Of a stretch of 64,000 nucleotides of DNA, positions 8,290-18,066 are shown in pieces. The notes under the pieces were generated by a model. That model was given only the letters and a program-made list of their open reading frames with translations, was not told the origin of the DNA and did not search any database. The DNA lies in NCBI RefSeq assembly GCF_025558165.1, contig NZ_LAMZ01000001.1:558001-622000 (forward strand), given 5' to 3'. Position 1 is the first letter of the stretch. Each line of letters opens with the position of its first letter. A program made the position numbers and the translations under genes. Source of the DNA: Candidatus Pelagibacter ubique HIMB140. GTDB taxonomy: Bacteria; Pseudomonadota; Alphaproteobacteria; Pelagibacterales; Pelagibacteraceae.

Positions 8290-10185
8290 ATGTCAAAAAA
8301 ATTTCTAAATATTTACGAAAATTCCATTCAAAACCCTGAAAAATTTTGGCAAGAAGCAAGTGAAGATATCTTTTGGTTTAAAAAACCAACAAAAATTTTA
8401 AACAAATCTAATCCTCCTTTCTATAAATGGTTTGAAGATGGCGTCACCAACACTTGTTATAACGCTTTAGACATACATATTGACCAAGGAAGAGGTCAAA
8501 AAACTGCTTTAATCTACGATAGTCCTATCACAGGTAATAAAGCTAAGTTTACTTATGAGGAACTTAGAGCAAAAGTATCAAGATTTGCAGGTGCTTTAAA
8601 ACAACAAGGTGTAAATAAAGGAGATAGAGTAATTATTTACATGCCAATGATCCCTGAGGCTGTAATTTCTATGCTTGCTTGTGCGAGAATTGGTGCAATA
8701 CACTCAGTTGTTTTTGGTGGATTTGCCTCAAATGAGCTTGCAAGCAGAATAGATGACAGTAAAGCAAAACTATTAGTAACTGCTTCATGTGGTTTTGAAC
8801 CTGGAAGGACAGTTGAATACAAACCTCTGGTAGATGAGGCTATAAAAATAGCTAATCATAAAATTGAAAAGACGATTTTGTTCCAAAGACCAGGAAACGA
8901 AGTCAAATTAAATGCTCCAACTGAGATTAGTTGGGAAGAAGCAATCTCAAATGCAAAAGATACTGATTGTGTTGAGATGAATTCAAATGAGTTTGCTTAC
9001 ATCTTATATACATCTGGAACGACAGGGACACCAAAAGGAATTGTTAGGGATACTGGTGGTCATATCGTTGCTCTTAAATGGACTATGAAGAATATCTACA
9101 ATATTGATACTGATGATATTTGGTGGTCGGCTAGTGATATTGGTTGGATTGTTGGGCACTCTTATATTGTTTATGCCCCATTGTTTAAAGGATGCACAAC
9201 AGTTTTATTTGAAGGAAAGCCTGTTGGAACACCAGATGCTGGTGCTTTCTGGAAAATCATCTCAGATTATAAAGTAAAATCATTATTCACTGCACCAACT
9301 GCATTTAGAGCCATCAAGAAAGAAGATCCAGAAGGTAAATTTTTCTCAAAATATGATTTATCTAGTTTTGAGAGCTTGTTTCTTGCTGGAGAAAGAGCAG
9401 ACCCAGATACTATCAAGTGGGCAGAAAATTTATTAAGAGTCCCAGTGATTGATCACTGGTGGCAAACTGAGACTAGTTGGGCAATCAGCTCAAATTGTAC
9501 AGGAATTGAAATGATGGAGACCAAATACGGCTCAGCTTGTAAAGCAGTTCCAGGATATGATGTCAAAATCATTAAACCAGACCAATCTTTAGCTAAACCA
9601 AATGAAATGGGAGATATTGTTGTAAAACTACCTTTGCCTCCTGGGACATTCCCTACTCTATGGAATGCTGATCAAAGATACAAAGAAAACTATATGACTA
9701 ATTATGAAGGCTATTATCAAACATATGATGCAGGTCATATTGATGATGAAGGTTACATTTGGATTATGTCTAGAACTGATGACATTATCAATGTTGCAGG
9801 ACATAGGTTATCAACTGGTGCAATTGAAGAGGTTTTGTCTGAACATCAATCAGTTGCTGAATGTGCAGTTCTTGGAATTGCAGATAAATTAAAAGGTCAA
9901 TTACCGATTGGTTTAGTAGTTTTAAAATCTGGTGTTGAAAAAGATAATGAAACTGTATCAAAAGAATGTGTTCAAATGGTTAGAGAAAAAATTGGACCTG
10001 TAGCAGCATTTAAAGTTGTTATTGTTATTAAAAGATTGCCAAAAACCAGATCAGGAAAAATTTTAAGAGGAACAATAAGGAAAATTGCGGATGGTGTTGA
10101 ATATAAAATTCCACCTACAATAGATGATCCAGCAATTTTAGATGAAATTAAAGAAAACTTATCTCAAAATGGAATTATAAAATAA
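8290..10185 (+). CDS. prpE: Propionyl-CoA/acetyl-CoA synthetase (PrpE type)
   Basis: The 631-aa enzyme of the ANL superfamily joins a short-chain acid to CoA via an acyl-adenylate. The AMP-binding P-loop TSGTTGTPKG lies at 241-250, followed by VRDTGGH as in PrpE rather than Acs. The CGFEPGRTVEYKPL stretch (167-180) is also PrpE-like. The C-terminal TRSGKILRG contains the catalytic, acetylation-sensitive lysine. Length equals the usual 628-635 aa. The gene faces away from proteorhodopsin across a 213-bp spacer. Its stop shares one base with the start of the next gene, so they are translationally linked. Whether acetate or propionate is preferred is not certain. Confidence 0.88.
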   Translation: MSKKFLNIYENSIQNPEKFWQEASEDIFWFKKPTKILNKSNPPFYKWFEDGVTNTCYNALDIHIDQGRGQKTALIYDSPITGNKAKFTYEELRAKVSRFAGALKQQGVNKGDRVIIYMPMIPEAVISMLACARIGAIHSVVFGGFASNELASRIDDSKAKLLVTASCGFEPGRTVEYKPLVDEAIKIANHKIEKTILFQRPGNEVKLNAPTEISWEEAISNAKDTDCVEMNSNEFAYILYTSGTTGTPKGIVRDTGGHIVALKWTMKNIYNIDTDDIWWSASDIGWIVGHSYIVYAPLFKGCTTVLFEGKPVGTPDAGAFWKIISDYKVKSLFTAPTAFRAIKKEDPEGKFFSKYDLSSFESLFLAGERADPDTIKWAENLLRVPVIDHWWQTETSWAISSNCTGIEMMETKYGSACKAVPGYDVKIIKPDQSLAKPNEMGDIVVKLPLPPGTFPTLWNADQRYKENYMTNYEGYYQTYDAGHIDDEGYIWIMSRTDDIINVAGHRLSTGAIEEVLSEHQSVAECAVLGIADKLKGQLPIGLVVLKSGVEKDNETVSKECVQMVREKIGPVAAFKVVIVIKRLPKTRSGKILRGTIRKIADGVEYKIPPTIDDPAILDEIKENLSQNGIIK

Positions 10186-10520
10186 TGCTTAAAACATATT
10201 TAATCTTAATTGCAGCAACTATATTTGAAGTTTCAGGAACTATGCTTTTACCTGTTACAAAAGGTTTTACAAAACCAGTTCCAACAGGTGCTTTAATATT
10301 TTTTTATGTATGTGCATTTTTTTGTCTATCAATTGTAGTTACTAAACTTCCATTGGCTGTGGTTTATGCAACTTGGTGTGGTTTAGGAATATTTACTATT
10401 GCTATACTTGGATATATTTTTTACGGACAGTCATTAAGTTGGCAGGTTGTTTTGGGTATGTTCTTAATCGTATTGGGATTAACGCTTGTAAATATTTATT
10501 CTTCTAAAACAATTAACTAA
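10185..10520 (+). CDS. Small multidrug resistance (SMR) family transporter
   Basis: The 111-aa protein has four predicted membrane helices, and the essential SMR glutamate is E15 (ATIFEVSGT). The AVVYATWCGLGI segment (about 59-70) is the conserved second-half motif of EmrE/SugE-like antiporters. These work as dual-topology dimers exchanging cationic compounds or guanidinium for protons. Here a single gene suggests a homodimer. It starts on the last base of the prpE stop codon and converges on dihydroorotase with an 8-bp overlap of coding ends. Substrate unknown. Confidence 0.85.
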   Translation: MLKTYLILIAATIFEVSGTMLLPVTKGFTKPVPTGALIFFYVCAFFCLSIVVTKLPLAVVYATWCGLGIFTIAILGYIFYGQSLSWQVVLGMFLIVLGLTLVNIYSSKTIN

Positions 10521-11820
10521 AAACTAAAGGAGTGCCTTCTGGATCTCCTAAAATTTTGCCATCTTGCATTTTAATTTTTCCTGCAATGATAGTATGAGTG
10601 GGTGTTCCTTTGAATTTAAATCCATTAAATGGAGACCATTTACATTTACTTTCAATATTTTCATTCTTAATTTCGATTGTTTTGTTCATATCTACAATTG
10701 TAAAGTCAGCATCATAACCTTCTTTAATAAATCCTTTATTTTTAATTCCAAAAATTTTAACTGGATTTTCACAAACAAAGTTTATCAACTGATTTAAACT
10801 TAGTTTTCCATCGTTAATATGATTTAACATTACTGGCATTAAAGTTTGAACACCCGGCATACCTGAAGGAGTATTTGGATAAACCTTATCTTTGTTTTCT
10901 TTTAAATGAGGCGCATGATCTGATCCGATAGTATCATTGAAGTTGTTTCTGACCCCATACCATAATCTATCATAATGAGTTTTATCCCTTAATGGTGGAT
11001 TCATTTGAGCATACGTTCCAAGTTTGTCATAACAATCTGGAGCATAAAGAGTTAAATGCTGGGGAGTTATCTCAAATGTAATGTTGCCCTTATGCTGAGA
11101 AAGAAAATCAATTTCTTCTTTCGTTGTAATATGAAGAACATGAGCTTTTTTTTTATGTTTTTCTGCAATTCTAACAATTCTTCTTGTGGATGCTATGGCA
11201 CACTCTGCGCTCCTCCATACGGGATGTGTGTGGACATTTCCTTCTTTAATTAATTTTTTATTAATCTTTAATATTGCTTCATCTTCGGAATGCACTGCAA
11301 CGACTTTGGAAGCGTTTTGAAAAACTTTATCTATATCATCTTCTTCAGCCACTAATAAATTACCAGTCGAAGAGCCAGCAAAAAGCTTAATTCCACAACA
11401 ACCTTTTAAATCTTTTAAACTAGCTAAGTCATCTGCATTGTCAGCAGTAGCACCAAAGTAAAAAGCATAATTGCAATACATTCTATCTTTAGCAAGATCT
11501 AGTTTTCTTTTAAACTCTTTCATGTTTGAAGTTGGAGGGTTAGTGTTTGGCATCTCAAATACACTGGTTATCCCACCTGCTATTGCTGCCCTACTCCCTG
11601 AATGAAGATCCTCAGTATCTGTTGATCCTGGTTCTCTAAAATGTGTTTGGGTATCTATGCAACCAGGCAATACTGTATGACCTTCTACATTGATTGTCTC
11701 TTTTGCTTCTTCTGAAATTTGACCAATCTTTTGAATTTTTCCATCTTTTATAGCAACATCAACGTCTTTTAATTCACCATCGATGTAACATTGTCCGTTT
11801 TTAATTATAAGATCTAACAT
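10513..11820 (-). CDS. pyrC: Dihydroorotase (class I, PyrC)
   Basis: The 435-aa amidohydrolase catalyses ring closure of carbamoyl-aspartate to dihydroorotate in pyrimidine synthesis. The diagnostic DTQTHFREPG lies at 56-65, then GGITSVFEMPNTNPPT, HTHPVWRS and the catalytic aspartate in IGSDHAPH. The first histidine of the usual HxH metal pair is Q58, a substitution I associate with an alphaproteobacterial subgroup, so binuclear metal binding may differ. carAB, which make the first pathway intermediate, are in the same window at 50415-54807. A paralogous dihydropyrimidinase-like role cannot be excluded. Confidence 0.85.
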   Translation of the reverse strand: MLDLIIKNGQCYIDGELKDVDVAIKDGKIQKIGQISEEAKETINVEGHTVLPGCIDTQTHFREPGSTDTEDLHSGSRAAIAGGITSVFEMPNTNPPTSNMKEFKRKLDLAKDRMYCNYAFYFGATADNADDLASLKDLKGCCGIKLFAGSSTGNLLVAEEDDIDKVFQNASKVVAVHSEDEAILKINKKLIKEGNVHTHPVWRSAECAIASTRRIVRIAEKHKKKAHVLHITTKEEIDFLSQHKGNITFEITPQHLTLYAPDCYDKLGTYAQMNPPLRDKTHYDRLWYGVRNNFNDTIGSDHAPHLKENKDKVYPNTPSGMPGVQTLMPVMLNHINDGKLSLNQLINFVCENPVKIFGIKNKGFIKEGYDADFTIVDMNKTIEIKNENIESKCKWSPFNGFKFKGTPTHTIIAGKIKMQDGKILGDPEGTPLVFS

Positions 11821-11863
11821 TTTGAGAAATTGTTATTATATTACAATCTATAATTAATCAATT

Positions 11864-12751
11864 ATGAATATAAAAAACGTTTACATTTTAGAAGATAGAG
11901 CAATTCTTTATATTAACGGAGAAGATGCAAAAGAGTTTCTTCAAAATCTTATTAGTAACGATATAAACAAAGTAAGTGATGTAAATAGTTGTTTTAGTTC
12001 TTTACTTACACCCCAAGGGAAATTTTTATATGAATTTATAATCGTAAAACATAAATCAGGTTATCTTTTAGATTGTGAAAAATATCAAGCAGATGGACTA
12101 TTTAAACAGTTATCTCTTTATAAGCTAAGATCTAAAGTTGAAATTCTTAATTTAAGTAATGAATTTGTTGTAGCAGCATTTTCTCATGAAAAATTCTTAA
12201 CTTTTGATGGAGCAAAAGATCAACATGGATGCACAATTAAATATAGAGAAGATCCAATATTTTTAGATCCAAGAAATAAACAATTAGGAGCAAGATTAAT
12301 TATTAATTTAGAAAAACTTTACTTGTCCTTAAAAAAATTAGATCTCCACGATACAGATGTAAACGAATACTATTCTTTAAGTCATAAACTAGGAATAGTT
12401 CCAAAAGATTTAAACAAATTACAAGACAAATTATTTGGTATTGAATGTAATTTTGAAGAACTGAATGGAATAGATTTTAAAAAAGGCTGTTATGTTGGCC
12501 AAGAAAATACAGCTAGAATTAAATTAAAAAATAAGCTTTCAAAAAGATTGATGCCTATAAATATAATTAATGGAAAACTAAATGAAGGAGAAAGTATTTT
12601 TAATAATGAAAATGAAATAGGTAAAGTGTTAATAGATAATGATTACCCTTTCGCTTTAATCAAATTTTTAGATGAAAACTTTGATGAAAAGCTTGAATTT
12701 AAAACTAAAGAAGCTTCAATAATTATAAAAAAACCTGAATGGATCAGTTAA
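11864..12751 (+). CDS. ygfZ: YgfZ/GcvT-fold folate-binding protein, Fe-S cluster maturation
   Basis: The 295-aa protein has the family signature K-G-C-Y-V-G-Q-E near residues 206-213, with the conserved cysteine. It begins with the GcvT-like pattern (YILEDRAILYINGEDAKEFLQNLISND). YgfZ/IBA57 proteins use tetrahydrofolate and help assemble or repair certain [4Fe-4S] enzymes and tRNA thiolation. NadA, a [4Fe-4S] enzyme, is encoded 150 bp downstream on the same strand. A divergent 43-bp spacer separates it from pyrC. Confidence 0.88.
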   Translation: MNIKNVYILEDRAILYINGEDAKEFLQNLISNDINKVSDVNSCFSSLLTPQGKFLYEFIIVKHKSGYLLDCEKYQADGLFKQLSLYKLRSKVEILNLSNEFVVAAFSHEKFLTFDGAKDQHGCTIKYREDPIFLDPRNKQLGARLIINLEKLYLSLKKLDLHDTDVNEYYSLSHKLGIVPKDLNKLQDKLFGIECNFEELNGIDFKKGCYVGQENTARIKLKNKLSKRLMPINIINGKLNEGESIFNNENEIGKVLIDNDYPFALIKFLDENFDEKLEFKTKEASIIIKKPEWIS

Positions 12752-12761
12752 AATTGAAATT

Positions 12762-12847
12762 TGGTGCGGTCGGAGAGACTCGAACTCTCATGGACTAAGT
12801 CCACACGGCCCTCAACCGTGCCTGTCTACCAATTTCAGCACGACCGC
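12762..12847 (-). tRNA. tRNA-Leu(GAG)
   Basis: The minus strand folds into a standard cloverleaf with acceptor GCGGTCG/CGACCGC, anticodon stem CACGG/CCGTG with loop TTGAGGG (anticodon GAG), a long class II variable arm, and T-loop TTCGAGT. The 3' CCA is encoded (12762-12764). It lies between ygfZ and nadA on the opposite strand. Confidence 0.96.
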
Positions 12848-12902
12848 GATATGTCTCATAATAAATGAATGACAAGTATGTTTCAAATTGGTAAAAAACT
12901 TT

Positions 12903-13892
12903 ATGGAATTTACACAAGAAGTACGTAAAGCAACAGATCCTATATATCAAAAAATTTCTAAGGTTATACCTGAAATTGAATGGTCTGTGCATGCTCCATA
13001 CATTCATAAAATTAATAAATTAAAAAAAGAAAAGAATGCTGTAATTTTAGCTCACAATTATCAAACTCCAGAAATATATCATGGTGTTGCAGATTTTTCT
13101 GCAGACTCACTTGCATTAGCAATTGAAGCCTCAAAAACTTCAGCAGATATAATTCTAATGGCAGGAGTTCACTTTATGGCTGAAACTGCAAAGTTAATGA
13201 GCCCTAATAAAAAAGTAATCTTACCTGATATGGATGCGGGTTGTTCTTTATCATCCTCAATTACTGGTAAAGATGTGAGATTACTAAAAGAGAAGTACCC
13301 AGGTGTTCCAGTAGTATCATATGTAAATACCTCGGCTGAAGTAAAGGCTGAAACAGATGTTTGTTGTACATCAGCAAACGCAGTTAAAATTGTTAAATCA
13401 CTTGGAGTAAAAAGGGTAATATTTTTACCCGACGATTATTTGGCTAAATATGTTGCTTCTCAAACAGATGTTGAAATTATTTCTTGGAAAGGAATTTGTA
13501 TTGTTCATGACCAATTTAATAGAAAAGAAATAGAAGATATTAGAAAAAATAATCCTGGAATTAAAATTATCGCTCATCCAGAATGTCCACCTGATGTAAT
13601 TGAAGCAAGCGATTTTGCAGGATCCACTTCTGGAATGATTAAATATGTAAAAGATAATCAGCCAAAAAAAGTAATGATGGTAACCGAATGTTCAATGAGT
13701 GACAATATTCAAATTGAAAATCCAAATGTGAATTTTGTTAAACCATGCAATATGTGTCCACATATGAAAAAGATTACTTTACCTAAAATTTTAGATTGTT
13801 TAGAAAATGAGACTGGCGAAATCATAATGGACAAAGAAATAATTGATAAAGCCAGAATATCTGTAGAAAGAATGGCAGCCATTGGCAGATAA
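12903..13892 (+). CDS. nadA: Quinolinate synthase
   Basis: NadA condenses iminoaspartate and dihydroxyacetone phosphate to quinolinate in de novo NAD synthesis. The three ligands of its oxygen-sensitive [4Fe-4S] cluster are visible: C114 (MDAGCSLSS), a Cys in ECPPDV and a Cys in NMCPHMK. The AHNYQTPE motif (50-57) is also characteristic. I choose ATG 12903 (329 aa, MEFTQEV...); an in-frame TTG at 12888 would add five residues and cannot be excluded. nadC starts 5 bp after its stop. nadB is not in the window. Confidence 0.93.
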   Translation: MEFTQEVRKATDPIYQKISKVIPEIEWSVHAPYIHKINKLKKEKNAVILAHNYQTPEIYHGVADFSADSLALAIEASKTSADIILMAGVHFMAETAKLMSPNKKVILPDMDAGCSLSSSITGKDVRLLKEKYPGVPVVSYVNTSAEVKAETDVCCTSANAVKIVKSLGVKRVIFLPDDYLAKYVASQTDVEIISWKGICIVHDQFNRKEIEDIRKNNPGIKIIAHPECPPDVIEASDFAGSTSGMIKYVKDNQPKKVMMVTECSMSDNIQIENPNVNFVKPCNMCPHMKKITLPKILDCLENETGEIIMDKEIIDKARISVERMAAIGR

Positions 13893-13897
13893 TATAA

Positions 13898-14731
13898 GTG
13901 TCAAAAATTAAATTAAGCAAAGAATTTATCAAAAGCACTGTTAAGTTAGCTCTAAACGAAGATCTTTATCCTTCAGGTGACATCACTTCAGCATTAATTA
14001 ACAACGATAAGATCGTAACTGTAAAATTATTATCAAATCAAAATGCAGTTGTTGCTGGATTATTATTTGTTAAACAAACTTTTTCCTTAATTGATAATAA
14101 AATAAAATTTATTGTTAAAAAAAAAGATGGTTCGAGAATTAAAAAAGGTTCTTTAGTTGCTTTGATAAAAGGTAAGGCAAAAAATATTTTGATTGCTGAA
14201 AGAGTTGCTCTAAATTTTTTGTCACATATTTCTGGTATAGCAACAAAGACGAATGAATTTGTAAGATTAGCTGGAAAAAAAACTAAAATTTGCTGCACAA
14301 GAAAAACAATTCCAAATCTTAGAGTAATTCAAAAGTATGGTGTCAAGTTAGGAGGGGGTACGAACCATAGATTTAATTTAAGTGATGAATATCTAATAAA
14401 AGACAATCACATCGCAAGTTCAGATTTAAAAAATTTAGTTATAAAAGCAATTAAAAATAAAAAAGGAAAAAAAATTACAGTAGAAGTTGATACAATTGAT
14501 CAACTTAGATCAATTTTGGGGTTAAGATTTAATACTGTTCTACTAGATAATATGAATTTAAAAAATTTAAAAACTGCAGTTAAAATTGCTAAAAAGTATT
14601 ACGAAACAGAAGCTTCTGGAAATATTAATTTGAAAACTGTCAAAGCAATTGCCTCAACAGGAGTAAATAGAATTTCTATAGGAAGCATTACTCATAGTGC
14701 TATTGCAGTTGACTTTAAGCTAGAAATTTAA
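13898..14731 (+). CDS. nadC: Nicotinate-nucleotide pyrophosphorylase (carboxylating)
   Basis: The 277-aa enzyme converts quinolinate and PRPP to nicotinate mononucleotide. Family marks are the GDITS motif near the N-terminus, the RKTIPNLRVIQKYGVKLGGG block (substrate-binding Arg/Lys), the EVDT motif, and the C-terminal ASTGVNRISIGSITHS. The start is GTG at 13898. It forms an operon with nadA (5-bp gap) and its end overlaps the convergent MazG-like gene by 4 bp. Confidence 0.94.
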   Translation: MSKIKLSKEFIKSTVKLALNEDLYPSGDITSALINNDKIVTVKLLSNQNAVVAGLLFVKQTFSLIDNKIKFIVKKKDGSRIKKGSLVALIKGKAKNILIAERVALNFLSHISGIATKTNEFVRLAGKKTKICCTRKTIPNLRVIQKYGVKLGGGTNHRFNLSDEYLIKDNHIASSDLKNLVIKAIKNKKGKKITVEVDTIDQLRSILGLRFNTVLLDNMNLKNLKTAVKIAKKYYETEASGNINLKTVKAIASTGVNRISIGSITHSAIAVDFKLEI

Positions 14732-15099
14732 CTCACAAACTTAGTTAGATCTGGTTTAAAATAATTAGGACCTTTCATAACTTTTCCAGCTTCATTATAA
14801 ATAGGTTTTCCATTTTCATCTAATTTGCTCATATTTGAGTTTTGAACTTCTTCAAAACATTTATCTAAATCTATTCCAAAAGCATGTCCTGCCCCATACG
14901 TTACATACAAAATATCTGTAAGTGCATCAGCAACTTCTAATAAATCTTTATTATTCATAGCTTCAGTAAGCTCATCTAACTCCTCTTTAATTAGATCTAT
15001 TCTTAATTTGTTTATCTTATCGGTGCTAAAAGATGGCTTAGTTCTAACATCTTGACCAAAGGTTTTCATAAAAGTTCCGACTTTACTAAAATTCGACAT
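14728..15099 (-). CDS. MazG/PRA-PH-like nucleotide pyrophosphohydrolase
   Basis: The 123-aa all-alpha protein has the MazG-superfamily metal-binding pattern: EELDEL (about 34-39) and EVADALTDILYV (about 55-66), i.e. ExxE followed by ExxD. These enzymes hydrolyse NTPs or related nucleotides to monophosphates, often for pool cleaning. The closest look-alikes are phosphoribosyl-ATP pyrophosphohydrolase-like proteins, but no his genes are nearby. A good Shine-Dalgarno (AGGAG, 5 bp before ATG) supports the start. The substrate is unknown. Confidence 0.8.
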   Translation of the reverse strand: MSNFSKVGTFMKTFGQDVRTKPSFSTDKINKLRIDLIKEELDELTEAMNNKDLLEVADALTDILYVTYGAGHAFGIDLDKCFEEVQNSNMSKLDENGKPIYNEAGKVMKGPNYFKPDLTKFVS

Positions 15100-15166
15100 A
15101 TTGCTCCTGTATGTTTTTTAAAATTTATTGTATGAATATAATTATTTATTACTAAGAAATTAATCA

Positions 15167-16555
15167 ATGAAATTAAGAAAAGAATTTGACAGTATTGGAA
15201 GCATAAATGTACCCAATGACAAATACTGGGGTGCATCAACTCAAAGATCAAATAAATTTTTTAACATCGGGAAAATTTTAGTTAATATTTCTATAATAAA
15301 ATCAATTGCTATTATTAAAAGATCAGCAGCTATAGTTCATGCTAAAGATAAATTAATTAGCAGTAAAATTTCAAATGCAATTATCAAAGCTTCAGACGAG
15401 GTAATTAAAGGAAAATTAAATGAGAATTTTCCTTTAAAAGTTTGGCAAACAGGTTCTGGTACTCAAACAAATATGAATGTAAACGAGGTGATTGCCAACA
15501 GAGCCATTGAAATGTTGGGAGGAAAAAAGGGAACTAAAAAACCTGTTCACCCAAATGACCATGTAAATAAATCTCAATCGACTAATGATGTTTTTCCAAC
15601 TGCAATGCATATATCTATAGCGACACAAACTCTTTCTAAAATGTTGCCAAGTTTAAAAATTTTAGAAAAAGAGCTCAAGAAAAAATCTAAAGAGTTTAAA
15701 AAAATAGTTAAAATTGGAAGAACGCATCTTCAAGATGCAACGCCATTGTCTCTAGGTCAGGAATTTTCTGGATATCATGCTCAATTAAAAAAAAGTATTG
15801 AAAGAATTGAATATGCTTTAAAAGAAATACTATTTCTTGCACAAGGTGGTACAGCTGTTGGTACAGGAATAAACTCAAAGAAAAATTTTGACAAAAAAAT
15901 TGTTAAAGAAATTGCAAAATTTACTAAAATAAAATTTAAACCTGCACCAAATAAATTTGCTGAACTTGCAGCTCATGATGCAATAGTAAATTTTTCTGGG
16001 ACATTGAATACTTGTGCCGTTGCACTAATGAAAATTTCAAATGATATCAGATTTCTAGGATCTGGACCTCGAGCTGGATATGGAGAATTGATATTACCTG
16101 AAAATGAACCTGGTTCATCTATAATGCCTGGAAAAGTAAATCCAACTCAGTGTGAAGCAGTTACAATGGTATGTGCAAACGTTATTGGAAATCACAATGG
16201 AATTACTATGGCTGGATCACATGGACATTTTGAACTAAATGTATTTAAGCCATTAATTGCTCACAACATTTTGCAATCTATTGACTTATTAGCAGACAGT
16301 ACAAAGAATTTTGCTCTTTATTGTGTTAAAGGAATTAAAGCTAATAAAAAGAAAATTAAAGAGCACTTAGATAACTCATTAATGTTGGTGACGGCTTTAG
16401 CTCCACACATTGGTTATGATAATGCTGCAAAAATAGCAAAGACAGCTTTGAAGAATAATACAACACTTAAACATGAAACATTGCAAACAGGATTAATTAG
16501 CGAAAAAGAATATAATAGAATAGTTGATCCTAGAAAAATGATTTATCCTGCATAA
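15167..16555 (+). CDS. fumC: Fumarate hydratase class II
   Basis: The 462-aa iron-independent fumarase of the TCA cycle carries the superfamily signature [15 protein letters not shown], where Ser acts as catalytic base, plus [28 protein letters not shown] and [16 protein letters not shown] substrate-binding blocks. Length matches the family. A -10-like TATAAT lies at 15137-15142, about 25 bp before the ATG; the -35 is weak. Coding ends overlap the convergent AsmA-like gene by 13 bp. Confidence 0.96.
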   Translation: MKLRKEFDSIGSINVPNDKYWGASTQRSNKFFNIGKILVNISIIKSIAIIKRSAAIVHAKDKLISSKISNAIIKASDEVIKGKLNENFPLKVWQTGSGTQTNMNVNEVIANRAIEMLGGKKGTKKPVHPNDHVNKSQSTNDVFPTAMHISIATQTLSKMLPSLKILEKELKKKSKEFKKIVKIGRTHLQDATPLSLGQEFSGYHAQLKKSIERIEYALKEILFLAQGGTAVGTGINSKKNFDKKIVKEIAKFTKIKFKPAPNKFAELAAHDAIVNFSGTLNTCAVALMKISNDIRFLGSGPRAGYGELILPENEPGSSIMPGKVNPTQCEAVTMVCANVIGNHNGITMAGSHGHFELNVFKPLIAHNILQSIDLLADSTKNFALYCVKGIKANKKKIKEHLDNSLMLVTALAPHIGYDNAAKIAKTALKNNTTLKHETLQTGLISEKEYNRIVDPRKMIYPA

Positions 16556-18042
16556 TTTTTTATCACTTCATTCAGTAAATTTTTAAAATAAATTTTATTT
16601 TGTAGATTGTTTTCTTTTAGTAAAATGTCTTCGAAAGTATAATTTGATTTTTTAAGTATTTTTTCGTCTACCATGATATTCTTGACTTTAATATATTTTT
16701 CATCAAAAAAATAAGTGAAGTTAACATTAACCTTACTAATCTTTTTTCTCAAATTTTTTGGAGTAAGCAAGAACTTATAAAGTTCATTTGTATTATTTAT
16801 ATTAATTTCAACATTTGAATCTAAAATTAATTTTCCTTCTTTCACATATATTAAGCTATTTAAAAACTCAAAATTAATATTGTTCTTCCATGTCATTTTA
16901 GTTTGATCAATATCGACTAAACCTTCTTGAATTTTAGACTTTATTAAAACATTTTTAAAATCTTCAAATTTTTTAATACTGTTTCCAGAAATAATTAAAT
17001 AAAAATCAATATTTTTATTGTTTAAAATTTCAATCTTTAAAAGCTCTTTAATAATCGCATTTGACGAAAACAAAGGCGAAAGATCTATTTTTTTTGTATT
17101 ACCTGTTATATTTGCATAAAATGGTTTTAAATTAAATCTACTTTTATAAGAAAAATCAGGATTTTGATTTTTATCAAAAAATTTAAACTCAAACAAATCA
17201 TTTTTATATTGATACTCAAATAAATTTTTTGAGTTTAAAAAATTTATTTCTGAAAAACCTGAATAATTTGTATCAGTATATTTTGTTTGATTATTTATTA
17301 TAAGTTTTAAACTTTCTATATTTATTTTGGAGTTTAATATTTTTTTAATTTTATCATCATAGATTTTAATTGAATAAGGCAAATTAAAAATCTCATTATT
17401 TGCATCAAGTGTATTTTTAATCTCTTTAGTATCAAAATAATATTTAGCATTAGAAATATTATTTATAAGCAAAACTTCATTTTCTATGTTTCTATAAAAA
17501 ACATTACTATTTGATATTTCAAATTTGAAGTCTTTGAAATTACTATTCAATAAATCATAAAAAAAATTATAATTATTTTTTTTTAAATTAAAGTTTGCTT
17601 CTTCTAAAATGACATGATTTAATTTAATGTTTTTTAAAGAAAACAAATTTTCAAGAGAAACATAAACTTTAAGTTTTTTTATTTCTGTAATTTTATCTTC
17701 TTTAAGATTAATTGAAGAGTTATTTGTAGTAAAATGAGGTCTAGGCAAAAATTTATATTCTAGATTTTCTTGAAAATTAAACTCTAGGTTTAATTTATTT
17801 TTTAAATTTTTTTTAATTTCTAAAGAAACTTCTTCTTTATTGTGAATATTTGGGAATGAAAGATATGATAAAAATAAAATAATTAGTGCGACAATAGATA
17901 AAAATATTTTATTATTAATTAATAAATTTTTAAAATTATCAACATTTAACTTGTTTAAATTTTTCTCTAATAGATTATTAATAAATTTACTGAATTTTTT
18001 AAAAAAACTAGCAATAAATTTAGGATTATTCATTTTAAGCAA
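16543..18042 (-). CDS. AsmA-like inner-membrane-anchored protein
   Basis: The 499-aa protein has an N-terminal cytoplasmic region rich in Phe/Lys/Asn, one membrane span (about 46-66) and a long predicted beta-rich periplasmic part, the layout of AsmA/YhdP-type proteins linked to lipid transport and outer-membrane biogenesis. Sequence identity to the family is low and the gene is extremely AT-rich (Asn, Lys, Ile, Phe dominate), so the call rests on architecture. It diverges from uvrD with 24 bp between starts. Confidence 0.5.
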   Translation of the reverse strand: MLKMNNPKFIASFFKKFSKFINNLLEKNLNKLNVDNFKNLLINNKIFLSIVALIILFLSYLSFPNIHNKEEVSLEIKKNLKNKLNLEFNFQENLEYKFLPRPHFTTNNSSINLKEDKITEIKKLKVYVSLENLFSLKNIKLNHVILEEANFNLKKNNYNFFYDLLNSNFKDFKFEISNSNVFYRNIENEVLLINNISNAKYYFDTKEIKNTLDANNEIFNLPYSIKIYDDKIKKILNSKINIESLKLIINNQTKYTDTNYSGFSEINFLNSKNLFEYQYKNDLFEFKFFDKNQNPDFSYKSRFNLKPFYANITGNTKKIDLSPLFSSNAIIKELLKIEILNNKNIDFYLIISGNSIKKFEDFKNVLIKSKIQEGLVDIDQTKMTWKNNINFEFLNSLIYVKEGKLILDSNVEININNTNELYKFLLTPKNLRKKISKVNVNFTYFFDEKYIKVKNIMVDEKILKKSNYTFEDILLKENNLQNKIYFKNLLNEVIKNYAG

Positions 18043-18066
18043 TAATCTTATAAAACATTATTTTGA

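Noticed and set aside
12795..13007. 70-codon open frame on the minus strand
   Set aside because: It spans tRNA-Leu and the antisense of the nadA start; no protein features.
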